A stretch of 64,000 bases of DNA from Isoetes taiwanensis. Its lineage: Eukaryota; Streptophyta; Lycopodiopsida; Isoetales; Isoetaceae. Position 1 is the stretch's first letter. Every line of letters begins with the position of its first letter. The stretch covers positions 16,299,094 to 16,363,093 of the forward strand of contig JAJEKV010000025.1 of NCBI GenBank assembly GCA_021234155.1. Reading direction: 5' to 3'. A program made the translations under genes and the position numbers. Below the pieces are notes generated by a model, which ran no database searches, was not told where the DNA came from, and was given only the letters and a program-made list of their open reading frames with translations. Shown here one piece after another: positions 1-10,681 of this stretch.

Positions 1-24
1 TTTGTATCAATGTTCATCTTGCAG

Positions 25-181
25 GCACACAAGTACATTATTCTTGCTGCATTTAGGGCTTGCAGCATGGTCTTCGCCCTTATATATGGAAGGCTTGCAA
101 AATGTGGAGTTTGGAGAATGTGTTCAACAATTTTTCAGGTATGCATGTTGTATTCTGGGGAGCAATAATTTCGGAGGATAA
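25..181 (+). pseudogene. PPR protein fragment, copy 1
   Basis: An open stretch follows a splice-acceptor-like AG and reads like the end and start of pentatricopeptide repeats: an AAFRACS stretch, a GRLAKCG stretch (compare the usual DMYAKCG) and, after a one-base shift near position 135, GMHVVFWGAIIS (compare GMDVVSWGAMIS). PPR proteins bind organelle RNA; this piece is too short and frame-broken to be functional. The same piece recurs at 2186-2265. The family call rests on motif recognition only. Confidence 0.5.
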
Positions 182-1390
182 ATTTTAAACTCATCTTTCA
201 AAGTAATGACAAATTTTTATAGTGCCATTTAATGACATGTTAAAGTCAGATCGTCATTCAACCAAGAGATAAATTAGATAACGCAAAAATTTGTTTAAAT
301 TGTAAACATTTAGAAGATTTGCACACAAATCTTGGAACTTACTAGTATGATCCACAAATCCTGATACTTGCAGTTTGGTCACTAAAGCAAAATACTTATC
401 AAATTAACTTAGAACTAGCTTAACTATAACATGATCTTTCTTTAGCCATTCAAACCACATACCACATGAGCTTTAATCTCCAATGTGTCTGCTATAGATA
501 TGTTTGCATCAACATCAAACACTTGATTGGCTCTTAGAACCACATTGCCAGTTTTCTTTAAAAGATTTTTTTTGCACTATAATAAAGATCATATAAACTA
601 GGCAAACAACAAATCTTATATCTCTAACATATAACTGTATTACGAGGCTAAGGGGCAGCTTAGTAGTATCCCATTATTTATAGAAAATTATAATTATATT
701 TAGGATTAAACATGTGTAAGCTCCAAATATTTTAGAAGGGTCTCAACATAAATAATTTGAATGTTGAGGGAGTACTTTTTCTACTATATTTATAATCAGG
801 TGTGAGCTCTGCCGGCGCAAAATATCTGGAAAATCAGACTCAGTTTGTCATACAAAATGCTATGTTGAGGACAATTTTGATGACAAAAGGTTACGTCCAT
901 TTGTCGTACTTTGCTTTGAATGAGTTAAAATTCCACTCATGTAACAAGTTGTGTGGCCACCATATTTTGGATAATATAGAACAATAAGTTTATGTTATTT
1001 CCTTTATTGCCTTGATGTACAAGTGTAATGTTCATAAGAAGGGCATGTATCTTAACCTTGATGACATGCAACTTGTACCATAAAATAAGTCGACAACATT
1101 AGGCATTAAATATTTCCTCAGAAAAAAAAAACTTGCATTGCTTTTCATCATCAAATTAGCATCAAAACAGTTTTAGTTCCCAATCAAGCTCGTATATTAG
1201 TTTCTATATATAAAACCCTAGTACAATACACTTAAATTTCAGTCCTTTCCGTCTACAGGAGAACTCTAGTTTTTTCTATGCAAGCTCAGTGTTCACTGAG
1301 CATCCATATTCCTCTTAGTCTGGCTGGGTAACTGTTATGCATTTGTATGCACATTATGGCCACTGTTCAATTGGTCAATATTAACATTAG
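105..1390. repeat. Tandem duplication, copy 1
   Basis: This segment is repeated about 2.07 kb further on. Copy 2 begins near 2180, runs in register to about 3114, and then resumes at 17745-17995. Shared landmarks include the PPR scrap, a small ORF beginning MSSAGAKYLENQTQF (802-987; copy 2 at 2862-3047), the line ending gggcatgtat (1041-1050), and the stretch around 1205-1390 with tctacaggagaactctag. The small ORF is not recognised and is probably not a gene. Confidence 0.8.
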
Positions 1391-2179
1391 AGTGGTCCCG
1401 GAGACCATTCCTGGTCCATGGACCAGAATTGGTCCAGTTGACCCACTGCCACTTAAATCAATATATCTGGGAATAGAAGTTTTAATTTCGTGATATATTG
1501 CCACCATATCAATCTACTTGATTCTTAATGACCTCGAGAATTTCAAGACTAATGAACTCATCTATATGTTATAGTGATTGTTCAAATATTAGAGAATTTG
1601 ACAGTTTCTGCAACAGTCCAGAACTGCATTCTTGGGTTTTCCTAGCATAAACAGGCCTAAACTTTGTTAAAATTGGAAGTATTTGTCAATTTATGATAGA
1701 ACACATTGATTTATATGTTTTCAGCTTTGATTGCTATCATCTAACATCCATGGAAGCTGGCAAACCCTATTTTGTTCAAAAACAGTGCTTACGGTTTAGG
1801 AATTAATTCTCTCTTATTATTATAAAATTTGGCTTAATTCTTGTGGCCATGGGTTCTTAATTATATGAAGTACAATTTTATGTTTTTTTTTGAGTATTCA
1901 TAAGTTATATCAACTTCAAAATCTAATAGAAAATTTCCTATACAGATTTAGGACAAAATTATAAGTTAAAATGCTCCAAATTCACCACCTGTAAGTATCA
2001 CGAGGGTAACGAATGATGCATTTTATATCTACATAGAAAATTACTCGATCAACTTGTGTATAGTGTAATTAGGGTTTAACCATGCAATTAACTAGATTTA
2101 AAGATGATGTACAGCTATAGGATTAACACATTAAAGGTTAAAAATTTGAGTTAATTCTAAAATTAAAGGCTGAAAATTA
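1391..2179. other. AT-rich spacer between duplicate copies
   Basis: No gene is recognised. A near-palindrome with ggtccatggacc at its centre lies near 1410-1435. The remainder is AT-rich and without long open frames. Confidence 0.5.
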
Positions 2180-3114
2180 ATTTGAGTCTGGAGAATGTGT
2201 TTTAACGCTTTTTCAGGTATGGATGTTGTATCGTGGGGAGCAATAATTTCACAGGATAAATTTTAAACTCATCTTTCAAAGTGAATGGCAAATTCTTATA
2301 GTGCCATTCAATTGCATGTTAAAGTCAGATCGTCATTCAACCAAGAGATAAATTAGACAACACAAAAATTTGTTTAAATTGTAAACATTTAAAAGATTTG
2401 CACACAAATCTTGGAACTTACTAGTATGATCCCCAAATCCTGATACTTGTAGTTTGGTCCCTAAAGCAAGTACTTATCAAATTAACTTAGAACTAGCTTA
2501 ACTATAACATGCTCTTTCTTTAGCCATTCGAACCACATACCGCATGAGCTTTATCTCCAATGTATCTACTATAGATATGTTTGCATCAACATCAAACACT
2601 TGATCGGCTCTTAGAACCACATTGCTAGTTTCCTTTAAAATATTTTTTTGCGCTATAATAAAGATCATATAAACTAGGCAAACAACAAATCTTATATCTC
2701 TAACATATAAAGGGGCAACTTAGTTGTATCCCATTGTTTATAGAAAATTATAATTATATTTAGAATTAAACATGTATAAGCTCCAAATATTTTAGAAGGG
2801 TCACAACATGAATAATTTGAATGTTGAGAGAGTACTTTTTCTACTATATTTATAATCAGTTGTGAGCTCGGTCGGCGCAAAATATCTGGAGAATCAGACT
2901 CAGTTTGTCATACAAAATGCTATGTTGAAGGCAATTTTGAAGACAAAAGGTTACGTCCATTTGTCATACTTTGCTTTGACTGAGTTAAAATTCCACTTAT
3001 GTAACAAGTTGTGTGACCACCATATTCTGGATAATCTAGGATGGTGAACAATAAGTTTACATTATTACCTTTATTGCCTTGATGTACAAGTGTAATGTTC
3101 ATAAGAAGGGGCAT
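2180..3114. repeat. Tandem duplication, copy 2 (left part)
   Basis: This is the second copy of the 105-1050 segment. It stops matching copy 1 immediately after gcatgtat at about 3118. The rest of the unit (copy 1 bases 1051-1390) is found at 17745-17995, so a large insertion split this copy. Confidence 0.8.
2186..2265 (+). pseudogene. PPR protein fragment, copy 2
   Basis: The frame reads VWRMCFNAFSGMDVVSWGAI followed by a short tail and TAA. GMDVVSWGAIIS is a characteristic junction between two PPR motifs. This copy keeps one frame where copy 1 needs a one-base shift, so it is the less decayed of the two. It is a fragment only. Confidence 0.6.
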
Positions 3115-3141
3115 GTATATAAAGCCCGGGGAATTCACCTT

Positions 3142-4685
3142 TGATTGGCGTATAACCCATGAGAGTTCAATTTGGGGAAGGGAAATGGATAATAATAAAA
3201 CAAAAGCTTCTAGGAAATTAAAAGTTGAACAAAGGCAATTCTTCTTTATTAAGGAGGACAAAGGTTGAGTACAAGTACCACAATGGAGATTACCATTACA
3301 AAAAGACTTCCCATTGGCCTTATGTTACGTGATAACACACCCCACAAGTCACAAGGTGGCATAGTAGATAGCAATGCTATAATTCTAGTGCCCAACTAAG
3401 AATTGTAAAACCCATCACTATACACGACTTCCAATTGAACAACACATTGACATGGTAAACCAAAACAACATAAATAATGCATCATATCGCAAAATTTTAA
3501 ATATTAACAATATGCATGTAGGTGACAACATTAAGATGTAACAACAAACTAGAAACAAAAAGGAGGCACAGAGCAATGAAGTAAAGCAACCTACTCCTAA
3601 CATGCCAGCCCTGCTTCTTCTGGATTGCATAACATTGCATGGCGTTGTATTTTCATAGCATGAACCATCCCATATGATACAGTCATAAGCAGTCAGAATT
3701 CATGGCAATGTAATGTAATGTACTACTATTTTGTTCACATGTCGATCTTTCAGAAAACTTTTAGCTTTGCATCACAAAATTATTAATTTATTTAAGGTAT
3801 ACAAGTACTTTATTGCCACAGCCTTCGCCACCGCCAATGTCAGTATATTAAGGATAGTTGTTGTGTGTCAGTTTTAAGCAGTGTGATGAATGTACGCTTT
3901 CAAATCATATATAAAACATAATCGTCATGGACTATATTGAGTACTTGTTATCAATCTAACAGTTATGCAACATCTATGCGTGGCATTTTGCAATATGATT
4001 AATTCTCATCTAAAAGTTGCATGTTCGACTAGCTTTGCATAAGTTGTAATTGTTTATTAGCTACAAGAAATTTGGCCGCCGCGAACATTTCTCTTACCCA
4101 CTCACTTATAGTTTAAAAAATTGTGTGAATCTGGAACAGTCTGTGGTATAACCCCTCCCAAATGCTCTTCTTGTGAGAATATTGTGTGGTATGCCCTCCT
4201 CCTGAATGCTATTCCTGTGAGTTTAGAATGGTGTGAACATTTAATGTATGCTCGCCAAAGTTGAATTAAAGTTTTGAAGCTTTGTAGTCAAAGATAACAT
4301 TGTAAGCAATATTTCCTATTAGAATGTCTGGATGAACCTTGAAATGTTGGTGCTAAAGCCTGGGGCTTAACCTTCACCATAACATACTACAACTGTTGAG
4401 CTTCTTAATCTAATGTGCTGGTTCTATTCAATTCTATTCGACAATAGATTCAAAATTTAATGCCACACGTTTGCTTAATGGATACTAAAGGGAACTATAA
4501 GTCACCATATTGAGGGAATTGAACTCAATGAGGATTCCCTTCGCCATTTGCCAAAATATTGCTCAAAATTGTCCTACAATGAGCAAAGCTTGGGAATTCA
4601 CCATAAAATGCTGTGTCGTGAGGGAAATGGCGCGGTCGCACCATTTGCCATGTCCAGAACAGTTATAGTGAGCATCTAGATTGGC
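3142..4685. other. Left non-coding arm of the 14.6-kb element
   Basis: No gene is supported. Short open frames on both strands lack recognisable domains. The stretch around 4055-4110 (a run of agaaattt, then gccgccgcgaacatttctct) recurs at 38925-38970, so it contains an older dispersed repeat. Around 4620-4660 the first ATGGCGC and CCATTTGCCAT motifs of the adjacent satellite appear. Confidence 0.5.
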
Positions 4686-4689
4686 ATAG

Positions 4690-5275
4690 CTTGGTAGATT
4701 GTTTCTCTATGGGTGTCAATACACCCAATGCAAATGCAAATGCAAATGGTACCATTAGTATTTTGCCTCTTTACGGGTGTCACAACTCACAACACCAAAT
4801 GCAGATGCAAATGGTGCCACCATTTGCTTGGTAGATTGCTTCTCTATGGGTGTCAATACACTCAATGCATATGCAAATGGTGCCATGGCGCCATTTGCTT
4901 GGTAGATTGCTTCTCTATGGGTGTCAATACACCCAATGCACATGCAAATGGCGCCATTTACTTGGTAGATTACTTCTCTATGGGTGTCAATACATCCAAT
5001 GCACATGCAAATGGCGCCATGGCGCCATTTGCTTGGTAGATTGCTTCTCCATAGGTGTCAATACACCCAATGCAGATGCAAATGGCGTCGCAACGCCATT
5101 TGCTTGGTAGATTGCTTCTCCGTGGGTGTCAATACACCCAATGCACAAGCAACTAACGCCATTTGCTTTGTAGATTGCTTCTCGTCGGGTGTCAATACAC
5201 CCAATGCATATGCAAATGGAGCCGTGGCGCTATTTGCTTGGTATAGTGCTTCTTTTCGCGCCAATTCAAATGCAT
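4690..5275 (+). repeat. Satellite of about nine 62-73 bp units with ATGGCGCCAT palindromes
   Basis: Each unit reads ttggtagattgcttctc, then gggtgtcaatacacccaatg, then gcanatgcaaatggcgccat. Unit starts are near 4690, 4828, 4899, 4961, 5031, 5104, 5167 and 5237, with a diverged unit near 4758. Each unit contains two palindromes: gggtgtcaatacaccc and atggcgccat. Two copies expand to ATGGCGCCATGGCGCCAT. Period close to a multiple of three leaves long open frames on both strands, which are artefacts of the repeat. Confidence 0.9.
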
Positions 5276-5659
5276 GGCGCCAGTTGCCTGCTTGTTCGTC
5301 TGATTTACCTGCTTGTTCGTCTGGTGTGCCGTTATTGATGCCTCTTTGTTTCAGTTGTGTTACGCGTGGATCCATAGTTCCAGTCCGAGCAAATAATTAT
5401 GATGACAGACAGGAGATGGTGCATGGAAGTAATGAGGATGAGCACGTCTGCTCCTACAGGCTCCAAAAGAGATTGCAGAAGAGAGCTTTACTTGCTTGTA
5501 AGAGAGATGTCTGGAGAATCTGAAGGAATTTACCAGCCAGGTATCGTTGTGAATATGAAGAAGGTTCTCAAGAACGGTCACAATGATTGGCTCCGTGTGG
5601 TCCTTGAGGACACAAATGAACAAAGGATCACAACAACAAGAGAATGGTCATTTAGCGAA

Positions 5660-6095
5660 GTGGGCTTGCGACGTTCCTGCGACGTGACGTCGCAATTTAC
5701 GTGACCATGCGACGTCAATGCGACGTCACGTCGCAGAAACGTCGCATACGACGTGTACTGCGACGTCTGACACTCGTGACCTGGCAGATCTGTCACGCCA
5801 GGTGGATGTCAGCGCCAAGTGGACGACAGTTGCCACATTTGCGACGTCACGTCGCATTCGACGTCGCATCCCTTGGTCTATCTGTCACGCCAGGTGGACT
5901 GGGGCGCCGCGTGGACGACAGGTGCCACGCAAGGTGGATGTCTGCGATGTGACGTCGCATGCGACGTGACGTGACATTACAGAACGGATGACATGTCAGT
6001 ACGTATTTGCCACGTGTACTGCCAAGTCGTAGGTGACCTGGCAGGTGACCGTTGACAATACGTCGCGTGCGACGTATACAGCGATGTCAAAAACT
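5660..6095. repeat. Left subterminal CGACGT array of the CACTA element
   Basis: Many copies of (T)GCGACGT and its complement ACGTCGC occur, often as gcatgcgacgtgacgt palindromic clusters, mixed with tgtcacgccaggtgga units. Dense short motifs near each end are where CACTA transposases bind in other plants; here the role is inferred from position. Confidence 0.75.
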
Positions 6096-6120
6096 CATTT
6101 CTTAGTTGGGTGAACATGTG

Positions 6121-7011
6121 TGGTCTTCTGGCCACGGAACTTGCTCCCCAGGGCAATGTCGACGTCCTGAGTCCATTGGCAGAGACGAATCGCGGTTCCG
6201 GGGAGGGGAGATCGCTCGTCCGTCCCCAGCGCCTTGGGGAGAGGAAATTCGGGGCAAGCAGCTTCCGAAGGGATTTTAGGGTCCGTGCTCTGGCGTCAAC
6301 ACCCCCACTCCACATCAAGTCACGGCGCAAGGTCCCGGCCAAATCTGACAAGGAGAGGGCCTCCGAAACGTAAACCCTGTGAGTTGCCAGGTTCTAGAAG
6401 GGTTTTCGTTTTGGGGGCCGAGCTTTGGTCTTCTGGCCACAGAACTTGGTCCCTAGGGCAATGTCGACGTTCTGAGTCCATTGGCAGAGCCAAATTGCAG
6501 TTCCGGAGAGGGAGGTGGCCCGTCCGGCCCCCCGGGCCTTAGGGGAGAGGAAATTCGGGCAAGCGCTTTGGGGATTTTAGGGTCACCGCTCTGGCATCAA
6601 CACCCCCACTCCACGTCAAGACACGGCGCAAGGTTCCGGCCAAATCTGACAAGGAGAGGGCCTCCGAAACGTAAACCCTGTGAGTTGCCAGGTTCTAGAA
6701 GGGTTTTCGTTTTGAGTTTTGGTCTTCTGGCCACAGAACTTGGTCCCTAGGGCAATGTCGATGTTAGAAGGGATTGGCGAGCCAAATTGTAGTTCCGGGA
6801 GGGGAGGTCGCCCGTCCCGGTCCCGGGGGCCTTAGGGAGAGGAAATTCATAAAGCAGCTTCCCGGGGATTTTAGGGTCCGTGCTCAAGGTCAACACCCCC
6901 ACTCCACGTCAAGTCACGGCGCAAGGTCCCGGCCGAATCTGACAAGGAGAGGGCCTCCGAAACGTAAACCATGTGGGTTGCCAGGTTCTAGAAGGGTTTG
7001 CGTTTGGGGGG
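6121..7011 (+). repeat. Three tandem ~300-bp repeats inside the CACTA element
   Basis: Units start at about 6121, 6426 and 6720, each with tggtcttctggccac, followed by gggcaatgtcg, a ggagagg...aaattc segment, ccccactccac and a ctccgaaacgtaaacc segment. A diverged partial fourth unit follows at 7012-7060. The GC content is clearly higher than the surroundings. Open frames through the repeats have no recognised domain. Confidence 0.85.
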
Positions 7012-7061
7012 CCGAGTCTTGGTCTGTTGTAGTTGGGACCTAGCCGAGAAGCGGACGAGAA

Positions 7062-7845
7062 GCGAGCAATAGGAAAAGCGGCGGAGCGGAGTTTGGGCTG
7101 TCCTCCTCCCGATGTGGCAATTAGAAGTCGGGGGACGCTTTTGCAGTGGCAAGACATTCATAAATTCGTAATTAATGCATTGTACGAAAATAAATTCTGA
7201 TTTTTTGCCAGCTGGATTCCTAATTCCCAATTTTTGGAATTTTTGGAGAAGGTCTAGGTCAAAGGATTAGTATTAGAACGGTCGGAACAGCCCGTTGCGG
7301 GGCAACCAAGCTGGCACCCTCCCCCAAGTCAAACGAGGCCAGGACCTTGCAGGGATCCCTCACAAGAGGGGGCCTCCTCAAACGGACCCGGGGAGGCGGG
7401 ATCCAAAAAGTTCCCGCTTTGAGGCAGCCCTTTACAGGCGGCTCCCGGGGGCCGCACGCTAATGACCACCCTCCCGGAGCCTGGTTCCCCTATCTGACCG
7501 TTAGATCCTCCGTTCAGGGGCCCCTCTTCGGGAAGGCCTCAGGACTGTCTAAATAAGCCTAGGGACAAACTTTAATGAGCATCACATTTAAAAAAGACGT
7601 CAAAAAAAAAAATATAAAGTCCATAACGTCGCTATAACAAAATACGTCGCGGAGACGTCGCATGCGACCCTCTGTAATTTTTTTAAACCGCGTGCGGCCG
7701 GCTTTCCCGCTCCTTTTCTTTTCGCTTCCTCTTCGAGCTTTTTGGGCGATCTGCGGCGCTACTACCCTGATCGACCTGCAAGCAACTATTCTAAGGTTAG
7801 TACATCATATTTTTTAGATTGAATAGGTTTTTTGGATTGAAAGGT
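7062..7845. other. GC-rich CACTA interior without recognised gene
   Basis: No recognisable coding sequence. A short cluster of gacgtcgcatgcgac occurs at about 7650-7668, resembling the subterminal arrays, followed by an exon/intron-like transition near 7795 (aaggttagta). Confidence 0.4.
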
Positions 7846-7860
7846 GCATGCCTAACCTAG

Positions 7861-8735
7861 GTTTTTTGTGTTCTTCATTTTTCTTCTTCTCTTATTTCTT
7901 CTCATTTCTTCTCTTCTATTCTTTCCCCTTCCTTTCTTCTTCCCTTCTCTACTTTCCTTCTCTTCTTTCCTTCTCTTCTTCTCTCTTCTTCTTCTTCTCT
8001 TCTTCTCTCATTTCTTCTCTCCTTCTCTCATTTCTCTTCATATTTCTCTTCTTTTCTTCTCTTCTTTCCCTTCTCTTCTTTCTTCTTCCCTTCTTCCCTT
8101 CTTCTCTTCTTTCTTCTCATTTCTTCTCTTCTTCTCTCATTTCTCTTCATATTTCGTTTCCTTCCCTTCTCTTATTTCTTCCTTTCTTCCTCCTTCTATT
8201 CTTTCTCTTCCCCTTCGATTCTATTCTTCTCTTCTCTTATTCTATTCTTCTCGATTCTATTCTTCTCTTCTCTTATTCTATTCTATTCTTCTCTTCTCTT
8301 ATTCTTATTCTCTTCTCTTATTCGATTCTATTCTTCTCTTCTTCTCTTCTCTTCGATTCTATTCTTTCTTTCTCTTCTTCCCTTCTTCGATTCTTTCTTC
8401 TTCTCTTATTTTTTTTATCTCTTCTCTTCTTCTCTTATTTTTCTCTTCATATTTCTTTTCCTTCCCTTCTTCCCTTCTTCCTCCCTCTATTCTTTCTCTT
8501 CCCCTTCGATTCTATTCTTCTCTCCCCCCCATCATTTCTTCTTCTCTCCTTCGAGCTTTCCCTTCCCATCTTCGACCCTTCCCTTATTTCTTCTTCCCCC
8601 CCTTCTCTTGTTTCTCCCACCCTTATCTTCTTCTTCGATTATTTTTTTCTTTTCTTGATTTTCTATTTTTTCCGCTTTAATTTTTTTATTTTTTTCGATC
8701 TTCTTCTTTTTTTGTTCTTATTCTTTTAACTTTTT
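7861..8735 (+). repeat. Polypyrimidine (TTC/TCT-rich) tract, ~875 bp
   Basis: Almost uninterrupted pyrimidine run made of ttcttctctt, ttccctt and ttctattctattc blocks. Long open frames through it encode only Ser/Phe/Leu and are not genes. Its 3' end (ttgttgcag, 8734-8742) looks like a splice acceptor, so the tract could sit in an intron of the decayed transposase gene. Confidence 0.9.
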
Positions 8736-8859
8736 GTTGCAGGTTTGGCAGCTGTCCCTTTTTACTTGGGCCCGGCAGGATCTTGTCTGCACACGTTCTT
8801 CATTTGGTAAGTTCATCACACTTGCATTTTTTTTATAGCTTTAAATAGGTTAAAAAAAA

Positions 8860-9350
8860 TTGACGGAGTCGCTTGTTCAAGGGCATGGGTCGGCTCCACC
8901 TAGAGTGGAGAGGACCATGTGTACCCGGGTTCGAAGTCCACTTCCACTATGATCAAATTTTATTTTCCTAGGTTAAGGAGTGGCTTGTTCAAGGGCACGG
9001 TCGGCTCCACCTAGAGTGGAGAGGATCACTTACCCGGGTTCAAGTCGACTTCGACTTGTTATTTGTTAGGTTTAAAATAAAATTGTAGTGGCTTGTTCAA
9101 GGGCATGGTCGGCTCCACCTTGCGTGGAGAGGACCAGATGTCCGGGTCCAAGTCCACTTTTCTTCTCATTCTTAGGTAGAGGTGGCTACGGCAAGGACAT
9201 GGTCGGCTCCACCGCGAGTGGAGAGGACCAGGTGTTCGGGCCTTAGTTCACGTTCATTGTCAGTTTTAGCTAGAGGTAGCTAGGGCAAAGACATGGTCGG
9301 CTCCACCATGAGTGGAGGGGACCAGATGTTCGGGCCCTAGTCCCACATTT
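8860..9350 (+). repeat. Five tRNA-like hairpin repeat units
   Basis: Units start near 8865, 8965, 9083, 9178 and 9275. Each contains a hairpin GGTC-GG-CTCCAC-(5-nt loop)-GTGGAG-AG-GACC. The stem is conserved while the loop varies (CTAGA, CTAGA, CTTGC, CGCGA, CATGA; the second unit has GATC for GACC). A GGGTTCGAAGTCC-like segment follows in unit 1, close to a pol III box B, and weakens in later units. In unit 1 the flanks GTGG and CCAC can pair like an acceptor stem. No unit is a convincing tRNA gene. Confidence 0.7.
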
Positions 9351-9429
9351 CTTATTATTTTTGTTAGGTACATGACCTAGTCATAGTCTTGTTTTTATTA
9401 TTTTAATATTGCGTTGATCTATCGATTTA

Positions 9430-10130
9430 TGTCAAAGGCAAAGAGTGGTCAAGGAACTGAAGATGACTTGCGAAAAAGTTGGAGGCGATTGGTCAAAAGT
9501 CCCTAAACCACTTAATCTCCACAAGGAAGATATCAAGGTATTTCTTATTTTTTTTGCCATTCGTTCACTTTAACTTGTGATAATGTTGTGTGCCTTGCAA
9601 TCAGATTGCATTCGAACGTGCAAAGGATCCAGAACAGAAACATAGAGCTCGGACCGACAAAGCAACTAAAAGTGAACGAAAGCCGTCTCATTTGGGCTCC
9701 AGCGGTCGGAAAGGGTTTCACCATAGATTCGTAAGAGCTATATTAGTTCACATTAATTTTAATAAGAACTTTAAATGTCATTAGCTAATACTCGTTATGT
9801 CATAGACCGGCTATCTGGGTTTTCCCCTAGCAAGCAAAGACGTAAAAATAGCCACGGAACGGGAGTTTGTTTATCCAGATCAACAGTTATACGAAGAGGG
9901 AACCGTCCCACATCACGGGAATGCGGGGGTGCGTTGTAGAAAATTATTATAATTCTATGAACTACATTAATGCCATATTCTTTTGGTTTTATAGGAAGCA
10001 AAGTATGAGATGAATCAAGCCCTAGGCGAGGACATGGGGCGGGGTCGACGAGGATCTCTGCAAACTATGGTGGAGGGCCATCCAATCGCAACCCCGAATC
10101 GGATGACTACTCCACTGAATCTGACATAGA
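9430..10130 (+). pseudogene. Decayed CACTA transposase exons
   Basis: Short exon-like pieces lie at 9430-9537, 9604-9732, about 9805-9930 and 9994-10130. The second reads QKHRARTDKATKSERKPSHL then GSSGRKGF, similar in layout to the basic segment of plant En/Spm transposases (K/R-rich, then a His-x-x-Gly-Ser turn). The third reads TGYLGFPLASKDVKIATERE. The last ends in LNLT and a TAG. The family call comes from this layout and from the CACTA ends; sequence support on its own is weak. Confidence 0.45.
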
Positions 10131-10199
10131 TTAGCTCTAGGCTAAAAGGGTGGATACTCCCCTTAACGAGTCTTTTGTGATTATTTAAAAATATAAATA

Positions 10200-10360
10200 C
10201 AATTCACTTTTGTGATTATTTAAAAATATAAATATAAAAATACTTTTGTGATTACTTTAAAATATAAATATAAAAATATAAATGCCATTTTGCTCCTTGT
10301 ACATCATATTGTAAACATTTTTTTATTTTTTTTATTTTTTTTTTATTTTTTTTTCATACA
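10200..10360. repeat. AT-rich short repeats and T/A tract
   Basis: Repeats of cttttgtgattatttaaaaatataaat (shown in part) at 10143-10290, followed by a tttttatttttt run at 10318-10352. No gene. Confidence 0.7.
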
Positions 10361-10681
10361 CGTCGCATGCGACGTATCCACGTGGCTTTTTTATTGCCAC
10401 GTGGCTTTTCGAATTACACGTGGATTTTCATAATTTTTTTGCGTGACGTCGCATGCGACGTATACACGTGGATTTTACGGCACACGGGGATTTTTTTGAT
10501 ATTCCACGTGTATATTCCACGTGTCACGTCGCATGCGACGTCTGAGTCACGTCTGTGTCACGTCTGCGCGACGTCTGTGCGACGTCTGCCGACGTCGCTG
10601 TCGCGACGACGCCGCATGCGACGATGTCTGCGGAGGACGTCCGGCGGCGACCGTCGACGTCGCCGCACGCCGCTATATAAC
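10358..10681. repeat. Right subterminal CGACGT array of the CACTA element
   Basis: Repeated acgtcgcatgcgacgt palindromes alternate with ccacgtggctttt/cacgtggatttt units, then a run of (c)gtctgcgcgacgtct motifs. It mirrors the left array, as expected for CACTA subterminal regions. Confidence 0.75.

Noticed and set aside
3418-3630. CRISPR-like or prokaryotic features anywhere in the window
   Set aside because: Repeats are tandem satellites without unique equal-length spacers, and all gene evidence is plant nuclear.
4713-5375. Several overlapping open frames in the 4.7-5.4 kb satellite, both strands
   Set aside because: They follow the repeat period and consist of the same peptide words repeated; no codon or domain signal.
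7848-8729. Open frame of 293 codons
   Set aside because: It is a translation of the polypyrimidine tract (Ser/Phe/Leu only); a second frame is open over the same bases.
8860-9350. Calling the five hairpin units as tRNA genes
   Set aside because: Box A and box B are weak in most units and no anticodon loop of seven bases is formed.
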